Shown here in pieces: positions 25,611 to 35,115 of a DNA stretch of 38,451 nt (its first letter is position 1; every line of letters begins with the position of its first letter). The DNA is taken from assembly GCA_902727895.1 (NCBI GenBank), contig CACVAP010000035.1, positions 1 to 38,451 of the forward strand, given 5' to 3'. The notes beneath the pieces are model-generated. The model was not told where the DNA came from. It worked only from the letters and a program-made list of their open reading frames with translations, and did no database searches. Position numbers and translations under genes: made by a program. This DNA comes from an uncultured Sulfurovum sp. (GTDB lineage Bacteria; Campylobacterota; Campylobacteria; Campylobacterales; Sulfurovaceae).

Positions 25611-26720
25611 ATGCCACAACAAAATTTTGATGAACTAAAGCAAATTATAGAGATAAACTCTTGGACAAAGAATAAAGCAGGGGTGGATGAAAATGGAGAG
25701 ATTTTTGCTTCATGGATGCATGCTTTAGGCTATAAGGAAGAGGTTTATCATAGAGAAAGCATTGGAAACCATTTACATTTTATCTCTAAGCATAAAGAAG
25801 GAAAAAAGCTTTTACTGCTTGGACATTTAGATACTGTTTTTCCTCCAGATACTTTTGAGAACTTTAAAGAAGATGAAGAGTGGATATATGGACCAGGTGT
25901 TTGTGATATGAAAGGTGGTAATTATGTTGCCTTAGAAGCACTGCGTCATACACATGAAAAATTTGGAACCATTGAAAATATTGATTTTTTACTCGTAAGT
26001 GATGAAGAGACAGGGAGTGATGATTCTAAATACCTTTCGGGAGAGTTGGGTAAAGCTTATGACTACTGTATGGTTTTTGAAGCAGCAGGTGTTAAAGATG
26101 AGGTAGTTATAGGACGTAAAGGTGTGGGTACATTTTTTGTAGACATTGTGGGAAAAGCAGCTCATGCAGGAAATCATTATACAGCTGGAGCAGATGCCAA
26201 TTTAGAAGCAGCACAAAAACTCATGGCATTGGTAGCTTTGACCAACTTAGAAAAACAAACTACAGTAAATGTAGGGAAAATCTCTGGAGGGATAGGGGCG
26301 AATACCATATCACCTAAAGCCCAATTAACTTTTGAACTGCGTTATACCGTAGCTGATGAACGAGACAGAGTGTTGAAAGCTGTAGATGAAATAGTTGCTG
26401 AGAATTATGTAGAGGGAACTAGTTCAACACTTTCGGGAGGCATACAAAGAGATGTTATGCAACCTTCAGACGAACAGTCTGAGTTTGTGAAGCGTATTAA
26501 CAAACTTTGTAACATTGAATTAGCCACAGAAAAACGTGGTGGCGTAAGTGATGCCAATGTAGTTTCAGCCCAAGGTGTAGCCACGCTTGATGGTTGGGGA
26601 CCATTTGGTGATGGTGACCATACTGTTCATGAACGTGCTTCTAAACAAAGCTTTAAAGAACGGATTGCTTTGGTTTCTGAAATATTGGAACACTTCTCAG
26701 AGGGTGGGTTTGAAAACTGA
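25611..26720 (+). CDS. M20-family zinc peptidase, carboxypeptidase G2-like
   Basis: The 369-residue enzyme has a di-zinc catalytic domain: GHLDTVFPP (about 76-84, first zinc His and general Asp), GVCDMKGGNY (bridging Asp), SDEETGS (catalytic Glu-Glu), and the final His in the GDGDHTVHE segment. A lid/dimer domain about 175-285 contains GKAAHAGNHY. HLDTVFP and DEETGS are typical of glutamate carboxypeptidases of the CPG2 type, which release C-terminal glutamate. No signal peptide is present. It is divergent from the ATP-grasp/M14 genes and could undo what the ligases make. The ribosome site is GGAG. Confidence 0.88.
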   Translation: MPQQNFDELKQIIEINSWTKNKAGVDENGEIFASWMHALGYKEEVYHRESIGNHLHFISKHKEGKKLLLLGHLDTVFPPDTFENFKEDEEWIYGPGVCDMKGGNYVALEALRHTHEKFGTIENIDFLLVSDEETGSDDSKYLSGELGKAYDYCMVFEAAGVKDEVVIGRKGVGTFFVDIVGKAAHAGNHYTAGADANLEAAQKLMALVALTNLEKQTTVNVGKISGGIGANTISPKAQLTFELRYTVADERDRVLKAVDEIVAENYVEGTSSTLSGGIQRDVMQPSDEQSEFVKRINKLCNIELATEKRGGVSDANVVSAQGVATLDGWGPFGDGDHTVHERASKQSFKERIALVSEILEHFSEGGFEN

Positions 26721-26756
26721 CCCTCCAAAAAATATGTTTTAGGCATAAAACATATT
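26700..26756. terminator. Two hairpins between convergent genes
   Basis: GAGGGT/ACCCTC (26700-26705 with 26720-26725) encloses a second small stem and overlaps the M20 stop. AATATGTTTTA (26731-26741) pairs perfectly with TAAAACATATT (26746-26756) and covers the stop codon of the leftward flavoprotein gene. Together they would terminate transcription from both sides. Confidence 0.65.
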
Positions 26757-28046
26757 GTCAAACATTCCTTGCGCCCAAGCGTATTGTGTTTTTTGTGCGC
26801 CTAGACCATTTGTTTCCCATTTCTCGTCTGTAAAAGTACTGTTAAATTGGGTTTCACCTTTTGAACCGTACTTATACTCAGAGACCAATGAGATTTCATG
26901 GATAGGATCTTTAGAGAGGATGGAAATACATACAGTTGTTGGTGATGCCCATGTTGATTTCTTACCATAGATTTCATTGGCAATAACACGTGCTACATTT
27001 GCACCTTCTGTGTAAGCTGTGTTACCCGACTTTGAGAATCCCATTGGTCTAATGTCTCCACAACCATAGATGTTTTTGGTTCCTTTAAATTTATTGCTAT
27101 AAACATCTAAGTTTGCTTCCACACGGTTGTAGGCTGTTTTAATGGTTAAGCCTAAGTCTTCAAGAAGTTTTGGGGCTTTAACATTAGGATAGAATGAAGC
27201 ATCTTCAAACTTAATGGTGTCAAAGTCTGTTTCTACTTCTTTCTTTTCAAGGTCAAACTCTAAAATTTGCGCATCACTTAAGTGAACCAAATGGTCTTTG
27301 TGCAACTTTTTAAAGGCAGAGGCAAACCCTTCTTCTTTAATAGTAATACTGTTGTTTGCATCAAGGAGATAAACCTTACCATCAATCTTATTACGTTTAA
27401 AGTGATCTGCTAAAAGAGCAGCACGTTCATAAGGCGCTGGTAAACAACGGTAGTTTCCAGATGGCACAGTAATGATGAAGTTACCCCCTTTAAAGTTTTT
27501 GATTTTTCTTTTAAGGGTTAAGTGTTCAGAACCTCCAATAAATCCAGCAGGATAAGTTGATCGTAGTTCATTTTCTAGTTTTTTGTCACCATGTGTCCAA
27601 ACATCATAATCATATTCAATACCTGTGGCAAAAACTAAATAATCATAGTTTAGGTCACCTTCTGTGGTATTTAAAATATTTTTCTTTTGGTCTAAGCCAG
27701 TAGCTGTAGCTTGTAAGAAGGTGTAGTCATGTGTTTTAGCTGCATCGATGAAAGAGTGAACCATAAATTCTGTGTCTACCATGTCAAAAAGCCAAGGGTT
27801 AGAAACTGGACAAGAGAAGAAGTGGTCTCGTTTTTCTACTAGGGTAACTTCTGCATTGGGAACAAAGGATTTAACAGACTTTGCCATAGAGAGTCCTGAC
27901 CATCCTCCACCAACAACAACGACTCTAGGGTTGTCACTTTTTTTAGTTTTCGTTTTTTTTTCTTTGCTCTCACCCTCTGCAAAACTTGCTGTTGTTAGTG
28001 CCATAAAGGTCGCTACTGATGTTTTTATCATATTTCTTCTGTTCAT
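26739..28046 (-). CDS. FCSD-type sulfide dehydrogenase flavoprotein (FccB/SoxF-like), Tat-exported
   Basis: The 435-residue protein has a Tat signal (NRRNMIKTS then a hydrophobic stretch to ASFA). FAD-binding VVVVGGGWSGLSMA follows, then a family cysteine in FFSCPVSNPW (about Cys79), CLPAPYERA (about Cys201) and YGCGDIRPMG near the C-terminus. The last two regions hold the redox-active cysteines in flavocytochrome c sulfide dehydrogenases. The enzyme would oxidise sulfide in the periplasm and pass electrons to a cytochrome c. No FccA-type cytochrome gene is adjacent. The start at 28046 is preferred over the ATG at 28052 because AAGGA then lies 5 nt upstream; in the other case the site touches the start codon. 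It is divergent from the bc1-type operon, a likely electron partner. Confidence 0.85.
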   Translation of the reverse strand: MNRRNMIKTSVATFMALTTASFAEGESKEKKTKTKKSDNPRVVVVGGGWSGLSMAKSVKSFVPNAEVTLVEKRDHFFSCPVSNPWLFDMVDTEFMVHSFIDAAKTHDYTFLQATATGLDQKKNILNTTEGDLNYDYLVFATGIEYDYDVWTHGDKKLENELRSTYPAGFIGGSEHLTLKRKIKNFKGGNFIITVPSGNYRCLPAPYERAALLADHFKRNKIDGKVYLLDANNSITIKEEGFASAFKKLHKDHLVHLSDAQILEFDLEKKEVETDFDTIKFEDASFYPNVKAPKLLEDLGLTIKTAYNRVEANLDVYSNKFKGTKNIYGCGDIRPMGFSKSGNTAYTEGANVARVIANEIYGKKSTWASPTTVCISILSKDPIHEISLVSEYKYGSKGETQFNSTFTDEKWETNGLGAQKTQYAWAQGMFDNMFYA

Positions 28047-28052
28047 GTTCAT

Positions 28053-28532
28053 CCTTTATAATTGGACTTCTTAAATAATACCAGCTTATAGTTGAAATAG
28101 CATTATTTAAAAAAGTTGTTGTTATTTAGAGTATAACAAATCATTATTATAATTGATAATATATATGAAAGTTTCTCTCATAATTTAAATTTAAATTAGA
28201 GTTTTACACAATGTTAAAAGAGAATAATAATTGTTTTGATAAAAGGCTAAGTTAGGGACTGCGCGACTTATAAGCGATCTTTATGCTACCTCTATGCTAT
28301 TATAAAAAATTATACTACTTGAGGATAAGTGTTACTTGTTAAGTATAATTGATTAAAAACAGTAAAAACGTGTACTTTCTAAGCAAATATAGATGAAATA
28401 TTCAAGTTTTTTTATGAAAGGTAGTAACAATAATTAGCACTTAATTAATTATAGCTTATAATTGTAACTGACTCGATAGAAGGTGAAATGTGAAAATATT
28501 TTACTTTTTTAAAAAAAGAGGAAAGGAAGAGT
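28053..28532. other. Divergent promoter region of flavoprotein and pet operon
   Basis: This is a 480-bp AT-rich region without a credible gene. AATTATA-GCT-TATAATT (28447-28463) is a palindrome containing a possible -10 box (TATAAT 28457-28462) about 70 bp before petA, and GGAAAGGAAGAG precedes the petA start. AAAGG next to 28053 serves the leftward gene. The remainder shows no repeat or RNA structure that I can support. Confidence 0.45.
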
Positions 28533-29036
28533 ATGAGTACAAGACGTGATTTTATGGGGATGGCTTTAGGTGGTTTTACAGCTGCTGGTGCTATTGGAGG
28601 TCTGTATGCTGCAAAGCGTACATGGGATCCATTACCAAGCGTAAAAGCTGCTGGATCTACAGTAATAGATCTAAGTGAGGCAATAGAAGGTGAACCAATG
28701 ACTGAAAAGTGGAGAGGTAAACCTATTTTTGTATTGAAAAAAACGGCAGAGATGCCAGCACACGACAGAGATGTTGTAGTAGATGGAGCGAGATACCATG
28801 TATCTATCGCACTTTGTACTCACCTTGGATGTATTCCTGCGTATAAAAAAGCAGACCAAACATTTTTCTGTGCTTGTCATGGAGGTGTTTTTGATACATC
28901 AGGTACTAACTTACCTGGTTTACCACCTCCTAGTCCATTAGAAATTCCTCCATTTAAGATTGAGGGAAATACTTTGGTTCTTGGTTCTGAAGGTCCTGAG
29001 TACCTTGAGATGAAAAAAAATAATTTAGTTGTATAG
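28533..29036 (+). CDS. petA: Ubiquinol-cytochrome c reductase, Rieske iron-sulfur subunit
   Basis: The 167-residue protein has a Tat signal/anchor (STRRDFMGMALGGFTAAGAI) and then the Rieske domain. Cluster-binding boxes are CTHLGC (Cys95, His97, Cys100) and CACHGG (Cys113, Cys115, His116); Cys95, His97, Cys115 and His116 would bind the [2Fe-2S] cluster, with Cys100 and Cys113 forming the disulfide. It accepts electrons from quinol in the membrane complex. It is the first gene of petABC, 9 bp before petB. Confidence 0.95.
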   Translation: MSTRRDFMGMALGGFTAAGAIGGLYAAKRTWDPLPSVKAAGSTVIDLSEAIEGEPMTEKWRGKPIFVLKKTAEMPAHDRDVVVDGARYHVSIALCTHLGCIPAYKKADQTFFCACHGGVFDTSGTNLPGLPPPSPLEIPPFKIEGNTLVLGSEGPEYLEMKKNNLVV

Positions 29037-29045
29037 GGAGCGAAA

Positions 29046-30284
29046 ATGGCAAAAATAGACGAAAAAGCATTTCCATTCTCTAAGCAATGGTTAGACGACA
29101 GACTTGCCTTAACTACGGTTATGAAAGTCTTAAATACTGAGTATTGGATTCCAAAAAATATTAACTTCTTATGGGCAATGGGGATGATTCTTGCTGCTAC
29201 ATTTGGTATTTTGTTAATTTCAGGAATCTTTCTTTTAATGTACTATGTACCAACAGTTGAAGGTGCATTTGATTCTGTTAACTACACCATTATGACTGAA
29301 GTTGGTTATGGTTGGTTATGGAGACACATACATGGTATTGGTGCATCACTGGTATTCCTTATTATTTACATTCACATGTTTACAGGGATTTACTATGGTT
29401 CATACAAGCGTGGTCGTGAGATGATTTGGATTTCAGGAATGTTACTTTTTGTACTTTTCTCTGCTGAAGCATTTTCTGGTTACATGTTACCATGGGGACA
29501 AATGTCTTACTGGGCTGGTATGGTTATTACCAACTTATTTTCTGGTGGTTCATTAGAGGCGTATGGTCTTGTTGAGTGGATTCGTGGAGATTACGTTCCT
29601 GGTCAAGCATTCTTAGGTCGTTTCTTTATGTTACACGTATTGCTTTTACCGTTGGTAATTATTGGTGCTATTGTGTTCCACTTTGCGACACTGAGACTAC
29701 CACACGTTAACAACCAAGATGGTGAAGAAGTTGATTTCGAAGAGTCTGCAAGACTTTGGAAAGAAGGAACAGTAGAATCTAGAAAGAAATCAGAAGTAAT
29801 TCCATTCTCTCCAGTATTCTTATCTAAAGATATATTTGTAATGGGTGTATACTTTATTTTATTCTTCTATTTAGTGTTCTATAACTTTAACTTTGCGATG
29901 GATCCAGTAAACTTTGACCCAGCAGATGGGCTTAAAACACCTGCACACATTTATCCAGAGTGGTACTTCTTATGGTCATATGAGATTTTACGTCCTTTCT
30001 CTAAAGATTTAGGTCTCATTGCTTTTGCTATTGCTCAAGTTATTTTCTTTGCACTTCCATTCTTAGATAGAAGTCCAAACGTTGCACCAGCGTCTAAAAG
30101 AGGGTTATTCCAAATTTGGTTCTGGTTAATGCTTGTTGATATTATTGTTCTAACATTTATGGGTAAATTACCACCAACTGATCCTGCGTTTGCATTTATC
30201 GGATTAGTGTCAGCTGTATTGTTCTTTGTATTATGGGCAGCTTTACCATTTATAACAATGTTTGAAAAAAAGATTAAGGAGTAA
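29046..30284 (+). CDS. petB: Ubiquinol-cytochrome c reductase, cytochrome b subunit
   Basis: The 412-residue integral membrane protein has eight or more helices. The N-terminal half binds two b haems (histidines in WRHIHGIGASLVF and RFFMLHVLLLPLVIIGAIVFH). The quinol-site motif PEWYF occurs as HIYPEWYFLWSYEILR in the C-terminal half, so this is the full-length fused form. GGGAGCG lies before the ATG. petC begins 3 bp after its stop. Confidence 0.96.
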   Translation: MAKIDEKAFPFSKQWLDDRLALTTVMKVLNTEYWIPKNINFLWAMGMILAATFGILLISGIFLLMYYVPTVEGAFDSVNYTIMTEVGYGWLWRHIHGIGASLVFLIIYIHMFTGIYYGSYKRGREMIWISGMLLFVLFSAEAFSGYMLPWGQMSYWAGMVITNLFSGGSLEAYGLVEWIRGDYVPGQAFLGRFFMLHVLLLPLVIIGAIVFHFATLRLPHVNNQDGEEVDFEESARLWKEGTVESRKKSEVIPFSPVFLSKDIFVMGVYFILFFYLVFYNFNFAMDPVNFDPADGLKTPAHIYPEWYFLWSYEILRPFSKDLGLIAFAIAQVIFFALPFLDRSPNVAPASKRGLFQIWFWLMLVDIIVLTFMGKLPPTDPAFAFIGLVSAVLFFVLWAALPFITMFEKKIKE

Positions 30285-30287
30285 GGG

Positions 30288-31367
30288 ATGAATAAAGAGT
30301 TAAAAATACTAGCCGTAGTTGTATTCTTTACAGGATTACTTTACTGGGGTGTTGAACCATATGCACACCATGCAATGCATGCAAAATATGACGGGCAAGG
30401 AAATGAGATTAAAATAGAGTCTCATGGTTTTGTTTATGATGGAACAACAGAAGCTAATGTTAATGGTGTAATTGTTGCTGATTTAGAGCGTAAAGTTATG
30501 GAAGAGGGAAGTCCTGAACCCAAAGCTGTTTTAGCAGCAAAGTTAGCAGCAGCTAAAGATATTCAGTCTAAAAAAGCAAGCTTCTGGAAAGAAGTTGGAA
30601 CGATTGCTGAACTTAAAGGTGATGCAACAGCTGGTGAAGCTGGTTTTGCTTCATGTATGGGTTGTCACAATGGTTTAAACATGAATATGGGTGGTGTTAT
30701 ACCACCAAACTTAGACCATGCAGGTGCATTGTATGATAAAAATTACTTAATTGCGCTACTTAAAGATCCAGCAATGGCATCTAACGTAGACCATAAGTAT
30801 GCAGATACATCTATGCATCCAATGGGTTCTATTAAAGGGACTATGTCTCATCAGCAGATTGCAGATGTAGTAGCTTTCATGAAAGAAAAAAAGGCAGCAG
30901 AGCCAACAGCTAAACAAGCGTTTATGGAAGCTTGTGTTCGTTGTCATGCAATGCGTTACGATAAAGTAACTCAGCTAGGTGAAGCACCGAAGACTAAAGA
31001 AAACATTAAAACTGGTCATGACATTGAAGCAATGAAGTATGCTCAAAAAGTAGCTGAAGAACAAGCAACATTAGCAACATACATGGGGAAACTTCCACCT
31101 GACTTGTCAATGATTATTAGAGCGCGTTCTGGTCACTTTATGGAGACTTTCATTGAAGATCCTCAAACTCAACTACCTGGTACATCTATGCCTAGAGTTG
31201 GACTTAGCGAAGAGGGTTATGAAAAAGTACATCAATACCTAATGGATATTGGTGATCCAAGTAAACCAGCACGTGATATCGCTGCACCATGGGTTCTTGG
31301 TTTCTTTGTAATCTTTACAATTTTAGCTTACCTTTGGAAGCGTCATCAGTGGAAAGATTTACATTAA
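30288..31367 (+). CDS. petC: Ubiquinol-cytochrome c reductase, di-haem cytochrome c subunit
   Basis: The 359-residue protein has an N-terminal membrane anchor (LAVVVFFTGLLYWGV), two c-haem sites CMGCH (123-127) and CVRCH (216-220), and a C-terminal transmembrane helix (WVLGFFVIFTILAYLW). The two-haem form is typical of Campylobacterota bc1 complexes, unlike mono-haem cytochrome c1. Methionines such as those in HPMGS and TSMPRVG could be axial ligands. It passes electrons to soluble cytochromes in the periplasm. It ends the operon at two strong hairpins. Confidence 0.93.
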   Translation: MNKELKILAVVVFFTGLLYWGVEPYAHHAMHAKYDGQGNEIKIESHGFVYDGTTEANVNGVIVADLERKVMEEGSPEPKAVLAAKLAAAKDIQSKKASFWKEVGTIAELKGDATAGEAGFASCMGCHNGLNMNMGGVIPPNLDHAGALYDKNYLIALLKDPAMASNVDHKYADTSMHPMGSIKGTMSHQQIADVVAFMKEKKAAEPTAKQAFMEACVRCHAMRYDKVTQLGEAPKTKENIKTGHDIEAMKYAQKVAEEQATLATYMGKLPPDLSMIIRARSGHFMETFIEDPQTQLPGTSMPRVGLSEEGYEKVHQYLMDIGDPSKPARDIAAPWVLGFFVIFTILAYLWKRHQWKDLH

Positions 31368-31376
31368 TCTTCCCCA

Positions 31377-31437
31377 ATAAATGAAGCACCTGCTTCATTT
31401 ATCCGAACTTGACATTTTTGAATGTCAAGTTCTATTT
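31377..31437 (+). terminator. Double terminator after petABC
   Basis: A 12-bp stem (31377-31388 with 31391-31402; ATAAATGAAGCA) is followed by a second 12-bp stem, GAACTTGACATT (31405-31416) with 31421-31432 around TTTG, and then a T-rich tract. Confidence 0.8.
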
Positions 31438-31512
31438 CTTCTTTTAATTTTCATTATCCCACTTTTATCAACATTTAGGTAACCTAAGCAAAAATTATAA
31501 TTTGGAGAAACT

Positions 31513-32487
31513 ATGCTTATAGATGGACACGGGCGAACCGTTGATTACCTTCGTATCTCTCTTACTGAACGCTGTAACTTTAGATGCCAATACTGTATGC
31601 CTGAAAAACCTTTTTCATGGGTACCAAAAGAAAATTTACTGACGTTTGAAGAGCTTTTTGTATTTGTCAAAGTTGCCATAGATGGTGGTGTAACTAAAAT
31701 TCGTTTAACAGGTGGAGAACCATTACTGCGTGAAAACCTTGATGGGTTCATAAAAATGATTCATGACTATAAACCAGACATTGATTTAGCAATAACTACT
31801 AACGCTTTTATGTTAGATAAAGTAGCTCAAAGATTGAAAGATGCTGGGCTTAAACGTCTTAATATTTCACTGGATTCTTTACAAAAAGATGTCAAAGCTA
31901 AGATAGTAGGTAGAGATGTACTTGATGGTGTTTTAAAAGGAATTGACAAAGCACTTGAAGTTGGGCTTGGGGTTAAGATAAATATGGTGCCGTTAAAAGG
32001 CATCAATGATGTTGAAATTTTAGATGTTATGAACTATTGTCGTGAACGTAACATCAAAATACGTTTTATAGAATACATGGAAAATGAACATGCTACCGAC
32101 TCTTTACAAGGGATGCATGGTCGTGAAATTTTGACTAAAGTCAAAGAAAAACATACTATTAAAGCTTTAGGTAGAGAGGGTGCTAGTCCTTCGTTTAACT
32201 ACTTGTTAGATGGTGAGTATGAATTTGGACTTATTGACCCTCATAAACATGACTTTTGTGAGTCTTGTAATCGTATTCGTTTGACAGCTGAAGGAAATTT
32301 GATTCCGTGTTTGTATTTTGATGAAGCGATGAGCATCGCAGAGTCGGTAAAAGCTGGTGACATTGAGGGTGCAGCTGCTGTTTTAGGACAAGTTCTTAAA
32401 GACAAACCAAAAGAGAATAGATGGACAGAGGAAGAGTTAGAAGGTCGAGAGATTTCTAAACGTGCATTTTATGAGACTGGTGGGTAA
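31513..32487 (+). CDS. moaA: GTP 3',8-cyclase MoaA (molybdenum cofactor synthesis)
   Basis: The 324-residue radical-SAM enzyme turns GTP into the cyclic intermediate that MoaC converts to cPMP, the first step of molybdopterin synthesis. Its motifs are CNFRCQYC (Cys21, Cys25, Cys28) for the SAM cluster, [10 protein letters not shown], and the second cluster in [21 protein letters not shown]. It ends in Gly-Gly, which is essential in the family. TTTGGAG precedes the ATG. No other moa genes are nearby. Confidence 0.97.
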   Translation: MLIDGHGRTVDYLRISLTERCNFRCQYCMPEKPFSWVPKENLLTFEELFVFVKVAIDGGVTKIRLTGGEPLLRENLDGFIKMIHDYKPDIDLAITTNAFMLDKVAQRLKDAGLKRLNISLDSLQKDVKAKIVGRDVLDGVLKGIDKALEVGLGVKINMVPLKGINDVEILDVMNYCRERNIKIRFIEYMENEHATDSLQGMHGREILTKVKEKHTIKALGREGASPSFNYLLDGEYEFGLIDPHKHDFCESCNRIRLTAEGNLIPCLYFDEAMSIAESVKAGDIEGAAAVLGQVLKDKPKENRWTEEELEGREISKRAFYETGG

Positions 32488-32503
32488 GGAATAGTTTATA
32501 GAC

Positions 32504-32544
32504 TTTATAGTAATATATATTACAGTAATATAGGTTACTATAAA
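32504..32544 (+). promoter_or_regulatory. 41-bp nested palindrome before the second ATPase gene
   Basis: Outer arms TTTATAGTAA (32504-32513) and TTACTATAAA (32535-32544) are perfect inverted repeats. An inner 17-bp palindrome TATATTACAGTAATATA (32516-32532) has the same centre, 32524. The right arm reaches the AAAGG ribosome site (32542-32546). The layout copies that of the palindrome at 6303-6339, but the half-site is AGTAA/TTACT instead of ATAAC/GTTAT. Confidence 0.7.
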
Positions 32545-32552
32545 GGTAAGAC

Positions 32553-33902
32553 ATGAAATTTTACAATAGAGAAAAAGAACTTCAAAATTTGCAAGAGATT
32601 GAAGAGGGATCAAAAGAAAGCTCAAAAATGACCATCGTCGTTGGAAGACGAAGAATTGGGAAAACGACGCTTATCAAAAAAGCGTATACTAATCAAGTCT
32701 ATCTTTTTGTTTCTAAGAAAAATGAAGCTTTATTATGTGAAGAATTTATTGTTATTATTCAAGACACACTGAAAGTAAAGGTTTTCGGTCAAATTAAGAC
32801 TTTTAAGGAACTATTTGAATATTTGATGGAGCTTTCTAAAACCAAACATTTTACCCTCGTAATTGATGAATTCCAAGAGTTTTTACAGATTAACAATACC
32901 ATCTATTCTGATATGCAAAACATTTGGGACAGTTACAAAGACAATAGCAAGATGAATCTAGTATTAAGTGGGTCTATCTATTCACTTATGAAAAAGATAT
33001 TTGAAGATAAAAAAGAACCTCTTTTTGGTCGAGCAAATAATAAAATCCATCTAAAACCCTTTTCTGTTCAGACGATTAAAGAGATAGTTGAAGAGAATCA
33101 TGCTTCTTATAACGCTGATGATTTACTTTCGTTTTACATGCTTACAGGTGGTGTGGCAAAATATGTAGAGATATTTGTAGACAGTAAAGCCTTTACCTTA
33201 GAAAAACAGTTAGCATTGATTTTTAAAGATTATTCTCTTTTTTTAGAAGAAGGAAAAAACTTATTAATCGAAGAGTTTGGAAAAGAGTATACTACCTATT
33301 TTTCAATTCTTTCACTCATTGCTTCTTCAAAAACTTCTCGTTCTGAATTAGAATCTATTTTAAATAAAAATATTGGTGGATATCTTGATAGACTAGAGAA
33401 TGAATACACCATTATTAAAAAAGTAAAACCTATTTTCGCAAAAGAAGGAAGTAGAACAGTTAAATATGAAATTATTGATAACTTTTTTAACTTTTGGTTT
33501 CGATTTGTCTATAAGTACCGAAGTGCGGTAGAGATAGAAAACTATGAGTATGTTAAAAATATTGTGCTTCGAGACTATGCCACCTATAGTGGTCGCTTTC
33601 TTGAAAAATATTTTATTGAACAGTTAAAACTTTCTTATGAATACAGTAACATCGGTAGTTATTGGGAGCGAGGAAATCAAAATGAAATAGACATCGTGGC
33701 TGTAAATGATGAGAAAAAAACGATGCTATTTGTTGAGGTTAAGCGAAATGTTAAGAAGATAGATTTGAAAGTTCTTGAGGGTAAGGCTTCTAAGTTGATG
33801 GCTAAGTATAGGAAATATGCTTTTGAGTTTGAGGGGTTTTCTTTGGAGGATGTAAAGAATGATGAAAGTTTTAAAGAGATGAAAAAGGATATGCATGGAT
33901 AA
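32553..33902 (+). CDS. ATPase_2/DUF234-type ATPase, paralogue of the 4987 gene
   Basis: The 449-residue protein is clearly homologous along its whole length to the one at 4987. Walker A is GRRRIGKTT (31-39) and Walker B VIDEFQEF. The winged-helix segment is KTSRSELESILNKNIGGYLD and the C-terminal nuclease-like pattern NEIDIVAVND...LFVEVKRN (about 380-405). Identity looks high in the ATPase core and lower in the winged helix surface, in line with their different upstream palindromes. It is the first gene of a run with 8-bp and 4-bp overlaps to a nuclease and an FtsH-like protease. The function is unknown. AAAGG is the ribosome site. Confidence 0.75.
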   Translation: MKFYNREKELQNLQEIEEGSKESSKMTIVVGRRRIGKTTLIKKAYTNQVYLFVSKKNEALLCEEFIVIIQDTLKVKVFGQIKTFKELFEYLMELSKTKHFTLVIDEFQEFLQINNTIYSDMQNIWDSYKDNSKMNLVLSGSIYSLMKKIFEDKKEPLFGRANNKIHLKPFSVQTIKEIVEENHASYNADDLLSFYMLTGGVAKYVEIFVDSKAFTLEKQLALIFKDYSLFLEEGKNLLIEEFGKEYTTYFSILSLIASSKTSRSELESILNKNIGGYLDRLENEYTIIKKVKPIFAKEGSRTVKYEIIDNFFNFWFRFVYKYRSAVEIENYEYVKNIVLRDYATYSGRFLEKYFIEQLKLSYEYSNIGSYWERGNQNEIDIVAVNDEKKTMLFVEVKRNVKKIDLKVLEGKASKLMAKYRKYAFEFEGFSLEDVKNDESFKEMKKDMHG

Positions 33903-35115
33903 AGAATATATAGAACTTTTCAAATTAATAGAAGAGGTTTCAAGTAAGCAAGAAGCACAAAAGATGAGAGGTTTAAATGATTATAATATGGTTAATGTTG
34001 TTCGGAAAGCTTCACATGAAGTAGGTATGCATTCAAATGTTATATATTCATTAATTAATCCTAATGGTTTACATTATCAAAATGATTTATTTTTAAATTT
34101 GTTTATTGAAGAAGTCTTGAATATAAGACTTAATGATTTTGGAAGAATTCTTGAAGTTAATGTTGAAGAGCAAACCAATAAAAATAGGCGAATTGATTTT
34201 ACAATAAAAAGTGAGAATTATTTTATTGGAATAGAAATGAAAGTTAATGCAGGAGATTTAAGAAATCAAATTTCTCATTATGATGAATATTTACTAGAAG
34301 AAGCAGATACTCAAAAAGTGTTGATGTATTATTTAACCAAAGATGGTAAAGATGCACCATTAAGAAGTAAAGGTAGTGTTTTTATTGAGAAGATCTCTTT
34401 TCAAGAGCATATACTAAATTGGTTAGATATATGTCAAAATGAAGTTAAAAATATTACCAATTTAAATGTTGCTTTAGAGGATTATAAAAATATTGTTAAA
34501 AAAATTACCGATAAATATAGGGGGAATGTTGTGAGTATTGAAGAAGAATTGATAAAGTCCAAAAAATATTTAAAAACAGTTTTATTAATAGATTCAAAGA
34601 TTGAGACTATTAAGGGTAGAACTCTTTACAGTTTTTTTGAGGAACTTTCAGAAGTTTTAAAGAATGAGAGTCTTAAATATAGTATTGATAAAATTAAAGA
34701 TATTACTACTGATCTAAATGATGAAGGACGGAAAGTAAGTTTGAATAAGTGTATAAATCTTTATAAAAAAGCAAGAAATAAACCTAAGTTTTTTGGAAAA
34801 ATTTTTGACTGTAGTTTTAATAATAATTTATATTTTAGTGTTGAATTACATGTTGGTTATTTATATTATGGTCTTATTAAGTTAGATGATTTTAATCTTA
34901 TTGCTCTAACTGATGATGATAGAAAACTATTTAAGGGTATTAGTTCAGTTAAAGATACAAGGTATGTAAAAAAAGTTACTAATACTTTACTTAATGATAA
35001 TATTTTATTTTTTGAGAAGTCAGACTTACAAGATGAAATAATGAAATTCATTCATCAAATTAAAGAAAGTCAAAATAGAATGTTACATTCACCCAAGGAG
35101 AAATTAACTATATGA
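33895..35115 (+). CDS. PD-(D/E)XK nuclease-family protein (PDDEXK_4-like)
   Basis: The 406-residue protein has an N-terminal helical segment with HSNVIYSLINPNGLHYQNDLFL (46-67), as in PDDEXK_4 proteins. The nuclease core follows: RRIDFTI (Asp101), then IGIEMKVNAGDLRNQISHYDEYL (Glu114, Lys116, and the D-x-x-x-Q-x-x-x-Y helix). The C-terminal half (about 200-406) is of unknown fold. Proteins of this group are found in phages, islands and defence regions. The gene is markedly AT-rich compared with moaA and overlaps the ATPase gene by 8 bp, so translation is probably coupled. AAAAAGG precedes the ATG. The DNA target is unknown. Confidence 0.75.
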   Translation: MDKEYIELFKLIEEVSSKQEAQKMRGLNDYNMVNVVRKASHEVGMHSNVIYSLINPNGLHYQNDLFLNLFIEEVLNIRLNDFGRILEVNVEEQTNKNRRIDFTIKSENYFIGIEMKVNAGDLRNQISHYDEYLLEEADTQKVLMYYLTKDGKDAPLRSKGSVFIEKISFQEHILNWLDICQNEVKNITNLNVALEDYKNIVKKITDKYRGNVVSIEEELIKSKKYLKTVLLIDSKIETIKGRTLYSFFEELSEVLKNESLKYSIDKIKDITTDLNDEGRKVSLNKCINLYKKARNKPKFFGKIFDCSFNNNLYFSVELHVGYLYYGLIKLDDFNLIALTDDDRKLFKGISSVKDTRYVKKVTNTLLNDNILFFEKSDLQDEIMKFIHQIKESQNRMLHSPKEKLTI

